From NCBI GenBank assembly GCA_025617745.1, contig CM046858.1, forward strand, positions 33,922,598-33,986,597: a DNA stretch of 64,000 nt, given 5' to 3'. A program made the position numbers and the translations under genes. The notes beneath the pieces are model-generated. The model was not told where the DNA came from. It was given only the letters and a program-made list of their open reading frames with translations, and did not search any database. The number at the start of each line of letters is the position of its first letter. The stretch's first letter is position 1. Positions 1 through 11,394 of this stretch are shown one piece after another. Source of the stretch: Heliocidaris erythrogramma. Lineage: Eukaryota > Echinodermata > Echinoidea > Camarodonta > Echinometridae.

Positions 1-104
1 ATCAAAATATACGCACTTGTAGGCTGTTCAAAAATTACAATTTCGATACTAATTAGTTCCTAGGGACATGCAGAACATGCATATTTTTTCAAAATTTGCC
101 AGTG

Positions 105-1560
105 GTGTCTTCTTTTAAGTTAAATTGTTAGCAGTCTGCTAAAGAATAATTTTTTTTTTTCTTGGATGATACCATGTGTCCCGACAAAAAATATTGTATT
201 GTTTTATAGACCATTTTAAAAACTCATTCAATTTACTGATCACTCAAGGAGGTATTACCGGAATAGAGAGCTTTATATTCATCGTGTCTGAATTTAAACT
301 AGTCTTTTCTTTGACAAAAGGTCTTCGCTGAACCCCGCCTCTTTATCCCATTACGTAATTCTCCTTTGTTCCATTTCCTGCCGTTAAAAATTGCCTATAG
401 CGTAGGGTTTTTATATGATAATATTATAAGTCCAGGATACTTTTTTGGACAACCTCATTGTAATCACAGCTGTATTTTTTTTCTCCCTTTTTTTCCTTAT
501 CAAGATTGTCAGCCACCTGCTGGTGAATTGGGGAACTGTATAAATGTATGTCTGGTATTAATTGTCTTCTAGTTGTTTTTCTTAAGTAAAATTGTTAGCA
601 GTCTGCTAAAGAATAATTATTGTTTTTCTTAGATGATACCATGTGTCCCGACAAAAAGTATTGTACTGTTTTACAGACCATTTTAAAAACTCATTCAATT
701 TACTGATCGCTCAAGGAGGTAATACCGGAATAGAGAGCTTTATATTCATCGTGTCTGAATTTTCTTTGACAAAAGGTCTTCGCTGAACCCTAGCTGCCTC
801 TTTATCCCATTACGTAACTCTCCTTTGTTTCATTTCCTGTCGTTAAAAATGCCTATAGCATAGGGTTTTTTATATTATAATATTACAAGTCCAGGATACT
901 TTTTTGGACAACCTCATTGTAATCACAGCTGTATTTATTTTTCTCCTTTTTTCCTTATCAAGATTGTCAGCTACCTGCTGGTGAATTGGGGAACTGTATA
1001 AATGTATGTCTGGTATTAATTGTCTTCTAGTTGTTTTTTTCGTAAGTAAAATTGTTAGCAGTCTGCTAAAAAAAAAATTTTTTTTTTCTTGGATGACATC
1101 ATGTGTCCCGACAAAAAGTATTGTACTGTTTTACAGACCATTTAAAAAACTCATTCAATTTACTGATCGCTCAAGGAGGTATTACCGGAATAGAGAGCTT
1201 TATATTCATCGTGTCTGAATTTAAAGTAGTCTTTTCTTTGACAAAAGGTCTTGCTGAACCCTGCCTCTTTATCCCATTACGTAACTCTCCTTTGTTCCAT
1301 TTCCTGTCGTTAAAAATTGCCTATAGCGTAGGGTTTTATATTATAATATTATAAGTCCAGGATACTTTTTTGGACAACCTCATTGTAATCACAGCTGTAT
1401 ATATATATATATATATTTTTTTTTTTTGTTCCTCCTTTTTTTTTCCTTATCAAGATTGTCAGCCACCTGCTGGTGAATAGGGGAACTATATTAATGTATG
1501 TCTTGTATTAATTGTCTTCTAGTTGTTTTTCTTTAGGAAAATTGTTAGCAGTCTGCGGGT
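105..1560. repeat. Tandem array of a ~460 bp unit, about 3 copies
   Basis: A landmark (GTTAGCAGTCTGCTAAAG) recurs at 127, 594 and 1054, with a decayed fourth start at 1544, so the spacing is about 467, 460 and 490 bp. Between landmarks the copies share long nearly identical blocks and differ mainly in A/T homopolymers and an (AT)n run near 1400. The array is a local tandem duplication. Open frames inside it (366-572, 1006-1354) follow the repeat and have no recognisable domain, so I do not call them genes. Flanking sequence to 1675 is unique and AT-rich. Confidence 0.85.
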
Positions 1561-1677
1561 GAACAGGGAAACTGAATAAATAGGGCTTGTAAGGGGGGTT
1601 CGGGTGTTATTTTTCAGAGAAAGCGCTGGTAAGCAGTTACTCCGTGTCTGCGAGTCCTGGTTTTAACAACTTCCATT

Positions 1678-1712
1678 ATGTGTGTGTGTATGTGTGTGTG
1701 TGTGTGTGTGTG
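1678..1712. repeat. (TG)n microsatellite
   Basis: An uninterrupted-looking run of TG dinucleotides with one TA interruption. The adjacent sequence to about 2000 shows no gene. Confidence 0.9.
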
Positions 1713-2014
1713 TAATTGGGTTTTTACAGACGTTTATCAATCAAATATGATTATTTACGTCTGGGACCGACCTTTAACGTCACCATCCGAAAGACGTGAC
1801 TCAGTCTTGAACCTGGGTCCGCTGAATCAGTTTATAACTTCCACTGGTAGCTGGATTACAGGCGCACGCCACAACGCCCAGTTGTGGTTTGTTTGTTTGT
1901 TTATTTAAGCTTTAAGGCGCTTCTCATTCAGAAAGAATATTTGCGCCTAGTTTCATTTGGGATCTGGTCAGAGCCTGGTTGCGGTAAATTTTGTTTGTGG
2001 TGACTAGCGGGGTT

Positions 2015-2265
2015 TCTTAGGGTGTGAGTGCGGACGTCGGAGGAATCGGCGGCCGGCGGGGCTGGCGGCGGGTGTGTCGGTGGTGGCGCTGTGACTTTGG
2101 GGAGTTGTGTGGGCGTGAGTGCGGACGTCGGAGGGATTGGTGGCGGGCCGAGTCGGCGGCGGGTGTGTCGGTGGTGGTGCGGTGACATCGGGGAGTTGTG
2201 TGGGTGTGAGTGCAGACGACGGAGGGATTGGTGGTGGGCGGATCGGCGGTGAAGTTCCTCGGTGT
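2015..2265. repeat. GC-rich minisatellite, ~90 bp period, ~2.7 copies
   Basis: The phrase GTGAGTGCGGACGTCGGAGG recurs near 2024, 2115 and 2207 with small changes, so the period is about 90 bp. The block is far more GC- and CpG-rich than the rest of the window, and GC-rich sequence continues to about 2530. Glycine-rich open frames on the plus strand and proline-rich frames on the minus strand follow from the composition. An unmethylated CpG-rich promoter is possible but nothing else supports it. Confidence 0.7.
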
Positions 2266-2529
2266 ACGTCGGGCTGGCGTGGGCGGAGATTATAGCGGCA
2301 TTGTTGTGTCGGCGGTGCGGCGATCTCGGGTGTGGGGGATGCGGCGGCCTGGGTTGTAGGTTATGTGGTGGGCTTGGTTGTCGGCGGTAGTGTGGCGTGA
2401 GTAGATGAAGTGGGATTGGTGTCTAGATGAAGGATTGGGTGCCAGATGTTAAGGTGAAGTCCTGTGTCCTGGGGTACTGTGTTGTGTCGTATCTCGATGG
2501 CTTCTGACTCGTCTGGTGTGCCAGTGCTT

Positions 2530-3500
2530 GATGTTGGTGATGAGTTTGCTGTCTCAAGCCACATTCAGCTCATCTCATCTGGTTTACAGTCCTTTTCAGG
2601 ACTTCACTCATTTTAAAGAAAGAATATCTATTTTCCTCTTCTCATCCTTTCGCGTCTTTCCATTTCAATTTTCTGCCCATATTTCCTTTCTTCAAACTAC
2701 ACATGGTGAACCATAAACCTTCTCCACGATAAAGCATTTAGTTGCTACTATGTGGGCAAGTGTCATGGTCCAGTGATACGACCATAGTTGGCGCTGATGA
2801 TACTGATCCACTGACTCAGGGAAGCAAGATATATAATGACGGTTTCCCTCGCAATTCCTCACAACTGTTGTGAAAAAAGAGGAAATGAATTAAACATGAA
2901 ATCTGCTAGTGACGTAAATTAGTTTAAATGGTCCAATAGCTTTTACTTCCGGAATTCAAATGTTATGTATTCTTTTCAAAGAATTAGAGGTTGCACTTGA
3001 CGACTAGAAAGTGTGTCCGAGGATCACCCGATATAGCAATAACTTGACTGCAATTTACAGTTTCTGGAATACTTCACCGAGATTGTATCATACATTTTAG
3101 CAAAAGCGCACATTGTCATGAAATGATTAGAGAAGGATTATAGTTTAGCAAAATCGTAAAAGTTTTAACATTAAATGGAAGGTATTTTGCAGATCCTGTA
3201 ATTCAATGTTCTTCCCTTGTATTGGGAAAGAGTCATCCTTAGATTAGTATACTGTTTAATTAAACAAGACTAGTAATGAGACAGAAAAAACTGTACCTAA
3301 GGGCCGAAAAATGGTTGACGTGCTGAGGTTTAAACAAATTTTTATAAAAAGTATGCTGCATCCAGTCTGCAGTAAAATATCCCTTTATAAAGGGAATAAG
3401 CAATGAGGTGCCAAATCATATAGTATACAGAGTTTGTAAACAATTTTTAGGCGTTACTCCCAGTTTTAAAGATCGTATGCTCGATCTGTAAAGAAAATCA
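2530..3500. other. Unique AT-rich DNA, no gene seen
   Basis: No long open frame, repeat array or terminal inverted repeat was found on either strand. A single short frame at 2516-2716 has no domain or splice context. Confidence 0.5.
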
Positions 3501-3514
3501 CAAGTCAGAAAATT

Positions 3515-3588
3515 GGAACCAGCGGGATTCGAACCTGTCATCTACTGCTTGCCGGGCAGCGACTTAACCACCAGGCTACTCTGGTTCA
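3515..3588 (-). ncRNA. tRNA-like sequence (degenerate tRNA or SINE head)
   Basis: Read on the minus strand, this 74 nt segment has an acceptor stem with six of seven pairs, a D-arm resembling Leu/Ser tRNAs, a five-pair anticodon stem (with one G-U) around a seven-base loop holding GGC, and a T-loop TTCGAAT preceded by a B-box-like GGTTCGAATCC. Against a working gene, position 33 is C instead of U, the T stem has two mismatches and the first acceptor pair is broken. No A-rich or LINE-type tail is obvious, so a tRNA pseudogene or the head of an old SINE is likelier than a functional tRNA-Ala. Confidence 0.5.
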
Positions 3589-3837
3589 CGGCCAAGTCAC
3601 GATGAACTGGAAATCAAATACCCAAGATCCTCTTCTTTCTGACTCATTGATATATAAAGAGTTGTTATGATGTAGACTGTACTCTCCATTTCCCATTTTT
3701 CCAACCATAGAGTCATGGTATTATACATAAACTTTGTCCCAGAACAAGGGTTCTGAGATAAGAAGAAAATCTATTTTACACACGATAGTAAAGTGATATG
3801 TTAAAGGATACTCAACCGCAGATTATGGACGTTTTAA

Positions 3838-4053
3838 TGCCGCGAGAGGGCACCGTGATCGTTACAGGATCAGTGCTGTATATAGAGAGTCTGGCCAACT
3901 GTTTCAGTTGGGTAGCAACATGGCGTATATTCCTTTGTTATGTAAGCTTGTAGCAAAGGAATATGCGCCATGTTACCCAACTGGAGCCGAGTTGGCCAGA
4001 CTTTATCTATATACGGCGCTGTACCGGATCATGCCGTTGCCCCGCAGTCGCAT
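3838..4053. repeat. 216 bp palindrome (MITE-like hairpin)
   Basis: Two arms of about 100 bp are inverted copies around a 16 nt loop (3938-3953). The inner 40 bp of each arm are almost identical (CCTTTG/CAAAGG closing the loop) and outer parts diverge with small indels. The 78-codon open frame at 3908-4144 crosses the palindrome and is an artefact. No target duplication was resolved. Confidence 0.75.
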
Positions 4054-4149
4054 TCATCTTGTTTTCATATATCATACTGTTGCTGATTCGGCCTCCAGAT
4101 ATCATGATTTGGCATCTAATTTAACCATGGTACACCATTGTTAAATGGT

Positions 4150-4900
4150 TTTAAAATAGACCGACTCGGCTTATATTTCAGGAGATTTACATACATAGAG
4201 TCCATTTTGGCGATAACTCACCAATTGCTGTTGTCCAACCAATATATAAGATGCAAACCACACAAAGTAACGTCTTTCCTGCCATGGTTAAATTTCCTTT
4301 ATCCTCAGGAAATCAGTACTAAAAAAGGAAAGAGATAAAACAGTAAATGTTATAGGCTATAGTGTACCTGACACTAGTGACCTCAATAACGGGCCTACCA
4401 GTAATCATTTCCTGAGTGACATTTTTTGCGTCATAATATTTCCTTGCACGGATCACCAATGATCAGATAAGAGGAATTGTATAAATATTGTTCCAAAGAC
4501 CTTTGAGCCTGCAAGTTTTAAAGGTAAGTTAGATAAATTGTTATTACTATTTTCTTCATTGATATGTATATGAAATGATTACCTCACCCCCCCCCCCCCC
4601 CCCCCACTTCACTAAAGCAGAATCCAGATAATGGATTACCTCATTCCCCTTCTCAATGTTGTGGCGTATCTATGCAGGGTAAGTGCCCCCACCCCATCGA
4701 ATTTTCAATTAAAATCGGAAGAGATAAAAAGGAGGTGGAAAGACGAGAAAAGAAAATGAAATAGGGCTTGTAGATAGGATCCCGCCCATAACCCCCCCCC
4801 CCCTATTCGGTGCCATGGTCTTTTTAATTCACACATTCATTGAGGGACACATCCCCCCCCCCCTTAATCATGATGCCACTGCCCTTAAATAACTGGACCT
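4150..4900. other. Intergenic DNA with C-tracts
   Basis: No gene is seen. The stretch holds three poly-C runs (near 4587-4606, 4794-4803 and 4852-4863). Confidence 0.5.
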
Positions 4901-4904
4901 AGAA

Positions 4905-5155
4905 CAGCCGCGTAGCCAGGATTTCATTTTAGGGGGTGCGGTTGAACCTAGGGGGTGGGTGCAGGGAGGGGGGAGTTTCCCCTTCCCGCGCGAAGCGCGA
5001 AATCTTTGACATTTGAGCAAGTTGGAGAGAAAGATAACGGCTCGTAGCTTTTTTTAAGGCGGAAAGTTAGTTCGACGCTCTAACTGCTTTTCAATTATTT
5101 GGGTGCAATACTGCACTATATGTACAACGGGGGGGGGGGGGGGGGGGGGGGGCTC
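4905..5155. repeat. Solitary copy of an FB-A body module
   Basis: The sequence around CCCTTCCCGCGCGAAGCGCG, followed by GAGAGAAAGATAA, GGCTCGTAGC and GGCGGAAAGTTAGTTCGAC, matches modules inside FB-A unit 1 (14489-14930), unit 2 (20885-21400) and unit 3 (30290-30660). Here it stands alone, opens with GCGTAGCCAGGATTT, which resembles a hAT-type element end, and closes in a 22 nt poly-G run. It shows that the module also moves or persists independently of the large foldback units. Confidence 0.7.
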
Positions 5156-5159
5156 TTTG

Positions 5160-5910
5160 TGATTTGATACATTAACTAAATTTCAGGTATTATTTGACCT
5201 GTAGTCCTTCATTATTTCTAAAATGGGTTGATTTTTTTTTTCATTAATGATTAGTGATTACCTGGCAAGTCAAAATGCTTCATTTCACATCTCTTCCTTT
5301 CCCCCCTTTCTTACTCTCTTTCTCTCTCTTTCTTGCTCTCTTCTATCTTTCTCTCCCTCCGTTCTACCGTCATTCCCTCTATCTCTCATTCCAACTCTAC
5401 CTAAACCTCGTTTAATCTGTTCATTCAAACACTTTATTTTACAAATTGCTTCCCTATCCACAATCCCTCTACTATAGGCATGCACAAAAATCACACCATT
5501 TGCTAGATTGCAGGCACAAACCCTGGTCAGTCGTAAAAGAGTGTCTGTACTGTAAGACTACCACAGGCCATATAGTATGGCTGCAGCTCAGTGGGTAGCT
5601 GGGTTCGGCTGCTCTCAAGACACAATGATTTTCTGATAAAGTGTCAAATTAGGGTCTGTGCTTTCCTCTGAGCTTCACTTTATCGTTTTTGTTGTTGTTG
5701 TTGTTGAAATATACAACTACATGTACAACCTTATAGCGCTTGGTTTTGGTTTAGAGTAATATGCCCACCGCACAATAGGCTATACGATCTCACTGCGATC
5801 CGATTTTCTGCAATTGCACTAGATATAGAAATTCATATAAATATATATGTCTTCCTGATTGAGGTTCTGAGTAATGATATATGTGAATACTAGGTATCAA
5901 AAACTTGGTG
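5160..5910. other. Low-complexity and unique DNA, no gene
   Basis: Contains a CT-rich tract (5290-5400) and a (GTT)n run near 5688-5706. Open frames here are composition-driven. Confidence 0.5.
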
Positions 5911-5919
5911 CATTACAAG

Positions 5920-6091
5920 TAAGGCCGTACGCAGAAATTTTTTCCTGGGGGGGGGGGGGGGGGGGCAAGATGATCGCTTTCAAAGGAACCCATAACTTGA
6001 AGTCTAAAACCCGATTTAAAAAAAGTATGATTTTGAAATTTCTGGCCCCCCCCCCCCCCCCCCCCCCCCCCCACCACTGCGTACGGCCTTG
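5920..6091. mobile_element. 172 bp hAT-like MITE with 8 bp target duplication
   Basis: Terminal inverted repeats with core AAGGCCGTACGCAG bound the element, and ATTACAAG is duplicated exactly at 5912-5919 and 6092-6099. Eight-bp duplications are typical of hAT (also P and Merlin) transposons. The inside holds a poly-G run near the left end and a poly-C run near the right end. It has no coding capacity, so it depends on a transposase elsewhere. A close relative lies at 17083-17245. Confidence 0.9.
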
Positions 6092-6351
6092 ATTACAAGC
6101 CTCTCGTGCGAATAAAGGCTAAATCGGCTTCAAATCGTAGAAAATCGCACGAATGGACGCCACTACAATTCAGAGCTGATTTGGCTTCAACTCCTATGGC
6201 TTTCAATACCGCAAAATATCAATATTATTCTTCGTATGACTATTCAGAACCTCGATCACTTTGATGTCTCATGTTTGAATGTGCCTGTCGAATGACATTG
6301 CAAATTCTTCCGAAATGTGATAGCAGTCAGATCGTAAAGAGTGCGGTTGGT

Positions 6352-6482
6352 TTTATACCACAGTCACACCAACCAGACCGACAACAGACCGAACTAAAAT
6401 GACATTGCCACCAATGGCTAAGAATCGGTCGGTTTGGAGTCGATGTGGTGTCGGTTCGGCGGTGTGACTATGGTATAAGGTT
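6352..6482. mobile_element. Short inverted-repeat element
   Basis: The ends match in inverted orientation over roughly 30 bp with a few differences (left TTATACCACAGTCACACC, right end reads TTATACCATAGTCACACC on the other strand). Length about 130 bp, with no clear target duplication. It is probably a MITE. The open frame at 6353-6550 crosses it and is not a gene. Confidence 0.6.
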
Positions 6483-6724
6483 TGGGGTCGGGCTAACTCG
6501 GCATTGCACCGGCGGCGAAAAGTTCCAAAGTTGAAGTGCGATCTACACACCGGATCACTAAATAGCCATAAATTTCATGATTTATACAAATTCACCTCTT
6601 GAAATTTTTAACATTACATCTTTAGTAACTATTTTACACATTTCCATCAAATAATCTGGAATGTGGGAGTCAAAAAAAGACTACTTATTGCAAAAACTGA
6701 CACTAGTATTTGCAATCGATTGTG

Positions 6725-7050
6725 ACTTCCGCCGATTCCGAGTTGGACCTAGTGCCAAGTTAGCCCGGATCCGAATGATGATGATTCTAGATAGTTTTGA
6801 CAATGTTTAGTGTACGACGCATACTCCTGCGACGAGCCCATGACATGGTTGTCCGATGATAGGTCGGTCCAGGAACCTCCGCCGACAGTTTTTCCGCTGT
6901 CAATGCACAAATTAAATGTCTTACTTCAACCCTGGTGCAAACACTATGATCCGGGCTAACTCGGCACTAGGGCCAACTCGGACTCAACGGAAGTATGCGT
7001 CGCACAATAAAATACACAAATTGTCAAGTATCGGAACTATCTAGGATCGT
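6725..7050. repeat. Imperfect inverted repeat, ~320 bp
   Basis: A block with TCCGAGTTGGACCTAGTGCC and AGTTAGCCCGGAT near 6735-6775 recurs inverted near 6950-6985, and outer flanks (GATGATGATTCTAGATAG and its partner near 7040) also pair. Probably an old palindromic element, with no target duplication resolved. Confidence 0.55.
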
Positions 7051-8640
7051 CATCATTCCTATTCAGTTCTCATTTCCCAGCAAATACAATCAGAAATAGA
7101 AGCATTTATCTGCAAATGGTTGCCACTATATAAAACAAGACAACATAATGATCCGTCAAATCAATTTGAAGGTTTCATACAGGGTATTATTTTCCAAAAC
7201 AAGGCAATACAAAAATCAAAAGTGCAAAGCTATATCTTCAGATCGACATGTTCAACTGTATAAAGCAACGTCACTTTGCTCTATCTTAATATAATAAATA
7301 CACATTTACACACAAAGCCAAGCCACAAGATATTTTGTAGTAATGGAACATATCGTCAAAATATACTATCATACTTTTTCATGTTTTGCCTTTCTGAAAA
7401 AATACAGAACACTGATTCCAATCTTAAAAATACAACTAATACATGTATTACACACAGAATACTTGCTAATATCAGTTTTTATGACCTATAAAAGCTTCAT
7501 ATACACGGAATGTAAATAAGCATGAAGCATCGAAAACGTAACCTTATGTGTAATGTTTGCACTTACCAGATCTCACACAGAATTTATGATGTAAATGTAT
7601 TTTTATTCAAACCCCATCTCAACATCATTCGATGAAGAAGACTGCTCATTAACACCAATTATTTGTTCATTTCAGTTTTGAAAGGGGATAAAAATGATGA
7701 GCTTAACCCTTTCCTTTGTAGTCTATAGAAGTCTCTCCCCCCCCCCCCCCCCCCATCTGTTGGATATTTTCACTTTTATTGGACATGCAAGTCGCAAGCG
7801 TAACGATACAAAAAAGGATTTCACTACCTGCTTGTCTGGTATTATTTTGGAAAAACAATACCCAATTTATAATACATCAAATAATTAGAAAGAATACTAA
7901 TACTATTGAGAAGTTTTAACCAAGTCAGAGTACTGTCTGTACATTTAGGTAAACAATTTAAAAATTATTTCATGACAATAAAAAAATATGTAATATCACC
8001 AAAAAGAATGGTAGATATTAGTCTGTAAGAAAACTTGCTTGAATTACAATGCTGCGCTGGACCTCTATTTAGATACCACATATGCTTGTATATGGAGTTG
8101 GGAAAACACCGATCTAAGTGGGGATGAACTTCGTTTCTGCCACTCTGGAAATACAGGGGCATGCTAGCCTCATATAGATGGGTACTGTACTAGCTGTTTA
8201 AACAGACAAACCACACAAAATTAAACTTTAAATGCTCATCTTCAGTGTGTCAGTCATCATGGCACACATGGTAAAGACTGTAAAGACTACTTATTAAATT
8301 TGGCCTTTGTCAGAACTTAAGATTACAAACTGTCCAAATTACTAGGAAATTGGAACTTGATGCATACAATTTATTAAAAACCCACATACATATATTTTCA
8401 ACTGTTCCCAACTTCTCCAATATTCCCATTAGAGAAGACTGCTTCTTTGAACACAAGCTGTCTCAAGACTCAAGACATACAAATACCTGTTAATAATGAC
8501 ACGCAGATGAACATTAAGTTTAACACACGTAGCAACTTCCCCCTATTTACATCCACCCCCCCCCCCCCCCTCCCCACTCCTCCCCTGCATCATCTGCCTA
8601 TATTCTATCCGCAGTTCAGTTCTCTGCACTCGGTTCAACT
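7050..8640. other. AT-rich unique DNA, possible antisense 3' UTR
   Basis: Non-repetitive apart from two C-runs (7738-7754, 8557-8570). Read on the minus strand it could be the 3' untranslated region of a gene whose last exon is near 8641-8661. AATAAA-like signals exist on the minus strand (for example near 7600) but are expected by chance at this base composition. Confidence 0.3.
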
Positions 8641-8661
8641 TTAGGATTTTCCATCTGGACC
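8641..8661 (-). other. Candidate terminal coding exon of a host gene
   Basis: On the minus strand a pyrimidine-rich stretch ending in CTTTTCACTACAG is directly followed by about six codons (residues GPDGKS) and a TAA. This looks like a 3' splice acceptor plus the last few codons of a spliced gene. Nothing upstream within reach confirms it, and acceptor-like motifs are common in AT-rich DNA. Confidence 0.25.
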
Positions 8662-8716
8662 TGTAGTGAAAAGGAAGAGGACATAAATGTAAGATATAAA
8701 AAATATAAAAGTAAAT

Positions 8717-9232
8717 ACTGTTGGTACACCGTCGCTTGGTCTACCACCACTTGGTCTAATCACCAGTTGGTCGAACTCCAAGTGGTCAACTTCATTTTGT
8801 CTACAACCAGTTTGTCTACTTACCATTTCTTCTAATTTCCATTTGGCCTAATAACCAATTCGTCTAATACCCAGTTTGGCTAACCCCATTTAGTCTAAAA
8901 CCCAGTTGGGCTAATTTTCACTTCGGCTAATTTTCACTTCGTCTATTTCCAAATAGTCCAACAGTCACTATGTCTACAAGCCACATAGTCTAATATCCAT
9001 TTGGACTACACCTACTCTGGCTAATACCATATGGTCTACCTATCATTTGGTCCAATTCCATTTAGTCTAATAACCAGTTGGGCTACTTATCATTTGGTCT
9101 AAATGTCATATGGCCTAATGACCATTTAGTCTAATATCCAATTCGTCTAATAACCAGTTTGGCTACTCATCACTTGGTCTAATTTTCATATGGTCTAATG
9201 GCCATTTGGTCTAATTACTATTTATTCTTCTG
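8717..9232. repeat. Family C array: degenerate ~21 bp repeats
   Basis: About 24 imperfect copies of a unit close to TTTGGTCTAATAACCAG run in one orientation. Every copy keeps the TCTA or GTCTAAT core, and the spacing varies by one to three bases. The copies are more diverged than those of family A. No terminal inverted repeat or target duplication was found at either edge. An alternative is a decayed minisatellite with no mobile origin. Confidence 0.85.
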
Positions 9233-9239
9233 GTCATTT

Positions 9240-9905
9240 AGTAGCAAGTTGAGAAAGGACAGAAATGAAAATTAAAAAAAAATGAAGCTTCAAAGAAGTC
9301 ATCTACGTACATGTGCATTAAAAGGATTATTCAAATATTCAATCAATATCACAATCAATATCCCTATATTTTATATATTAATTATTAAATTTATTAAAAT
9401 CAATTATTTAGTATTATTTTTCAGTACTTAAAACATTGACAGGTCTCCCCTTCCTTTCATGACTAAGTAGAAGGACCTGATTTTGTATTGCACTTCGAAT
9501 TCAAATGCAATTAGTCAAAAGGTAGGGGCGGTGCCAGGGTATTTTCATAGGAGGGGCAAGGCGATCCACTGACTTGGGGTTTCAACTAACTGGGTACCTT
9601 TTTTGGATAGCAGGAAACCCTTTTTGGGTGCCTAAAAAAGTGAAGGGGTATAATTGTGCCCCCCTCTGCATACAAGTGAGTTTATTTACGTTTTAGATGA
9701 CAAATAATAGTAATAATAATAATAATAACAATAATAATAATAATAATAATGATACTAATAATAACAGTTGCACACTTTTCTTTCTTCTCTTTTTTTTTTG
9801 GTCACTTGCCCCCTGCCCCCCGCCCCCTAGCCCCACCCCTGCTGGCAATCTTGGTTATATGTATCCCCTCCAACCACACACAGACACAGACATATTCATA
9901 TCAGC
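9240..9905. other. AT-rich DNA with (AAT)n microsatellite
   Basis: No gene is seen. An (AAT/AAC)n run lies at about 9703-9766, and C-rich sequence follows. Confidence 0.6.
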
Positions 9906-9911
9906 ACCGGT

Positions 9912-10141
9912 TCTAGGACATTTATCCCCTGGACAACCGCCACCCCCCCCCCCCAAACCCTAGGATATAGACACCATCTAGGACGACTACCCCCAAGGCA
10001 AGCACCCTCTGGGACGACTACTCCCAGGATGACAATTACTCTCTGGCATGATTGCCCCATGCTAACTACCCTAGGACAAGCACCCTCTAGACAACCCTCC
10101 ACACAACTACTCCTTTGGCAGTTAGGACAACCACCCTCTAA
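9912..10141. repeat. Family B array, left part, split by FB-A unit 1
   Basis: Degenerate ~17 bp repeats (core CTAGGACAACTACCCC) run up to the FB-A insertion point and resume after it at 17257, ending in a terminus containing GTCCGGATACGG at about 17303-17316. The same repeat and terminus occur at 40340-40985 and, inverted, near 32350. The array therefore existed before unit 1 inserted. Confidence 0.8.
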
Positions 10142-10159
10142 GGGGTCTGCTCGCTAGTC

Positions 10160-10983
10160 ATATATCGCTATTCATAAAAAAAATTATTCATAAGGACCGC
10201 TATTCATAATAAGACATAAGGGTTGCTATTCATAAGGGTAATTATTCATAAGGACCGCCATTCATAATAAGACATAAGGATCGCTATTCATAATACGGAA
10301 AGAGGGTCGCTATTCATAATACCAAATCAGGGTCGTTAATCATAAGGGTCCCTATTCATAATACGAAAACAGGGTCGCTATTCATAAAGGTCGATATTCA
10401 TAAAGGTCGCTATTCATAAAGGTCCATATTCATAAGGGTCGCTATTCATAATCGGAGAAGAGGGTCGCTATTCATAATCACAGAAGAGGGTCGCTATTCA
10501 TAATCGGAGAAGAGGGTCGCTATTCATAATCACAGAAGAGGGTCGCTATTCATAATCGGAGAAGAGGGTCGCTATTCATAATCAGAGAAGAGGGTCGCTC
10601 TTCATAATCGGAGAAGAGGGTCGCTATTCATAATCAGAGAAGAGGGTCGCTATTCATAATCGGAGAAGAGGGTCGCTATTCATAATCACAGAAGAGGGTC
10701 GCTATTCATAATCGGAGAAGAGGGTCGCTATTCATAATCACAGAAGAGGGTTGCTATTCATAATCAGAGAAGAGGGTCTCTATTCATAGTCAGAGAAAAG
10801 GGTCGCTCTTCATAATCAGAGAAGAGGGTCGCTATTCATAATCGGAGAAGAGGGTCGCTATTCATAATCAGAGAAGAGGGTCGCTATTCATAATCAGAGA
10901 AGAGGGTCGCTATTCATAATCAGAGAAGAGGGTCGCTATTCATAATCAGAGAAGAGCGTCGCTATTCATAATCGAAGAAAAGG
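10160..10983 (+). repeat. FB-A unit 1, A-end array (~26 bp repeat)
   Basis: About 30 copies. The core is GGGTCGCTATTCATAATC followed by a purine stretch (GGAGAAGA or variants). The outermost copies are irregular and mixed with CATAAGGACCGC, while the inner copies are nearly identical, as expected if unequal exchange homogenises the interior. The TATTCATA core is conserved in almost every copy and could be a transposase-binding site (inference). Confidence 0.95.
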
Positions 10984-11390
10984 GATATGGATGAAGGACA
11001 ACCCAAGGCCCAACGGTACTGTATTTAAGAAAGCTCTATAGAATGCATTTCCAGTTTTTGTCAAAAATATCCCTATTTTCTAAAATAGTGAACCGGTTTT
11101 TGTCAAATATATCCCTATTTTCTAAAATAGTGAACCGGTTTTTGTCAAATATATCCCTATTTTCTAAAATAGTGAATATTTATCAATGCTCCCCACCCTA
11201 TTGCTTTATCTTTCTGCATTTGTTTTCCCTAACTGTTCTTATGTTATTCTTTATTTTAGTTTCATTTTATCTTTATCTTTTTTACCCTGCCTGAGGAACT
11301 CATACTTTTATCTGTAAACCTCGGTCCTGGGTAATTTATGTACTTCTTTATTTGAATGTTAAATGGTTTCTGCAATGTTTCTTTTATGTT
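10984..11390. repeat. FB-A body segment with 3x ~54 bp repeat
   Basis: After the array, a conserved segment (GGGATATGGATGAAGGACAA onward) leads into about three tandem copies of a ~54 bp unit containing TATCCCTATTTTCTAAAATA (near 11060-11175). The same segment flanks the A arrays of units 2 and 3 (near 26400-26560 and 33080-33230). Confidence 0.8.
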
Positions 11391-11394
11391 TTTT

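Noticed and set aside
2028-2252. Glycine-rich protein
   Set aside because: Arises from a GC-rich minisatellite; opposite strand is open too.
3515-3588. Functional tRNA-Ala
   Set aside because: C at position 33, two T-stem mismatches and a broken first acceptor pair.
10160-10983. CRISPR-like regular repeats
   Set aside because: The ~26 bp units are directly adjacent with no unique spacers, and the sequence is eukaryotic.
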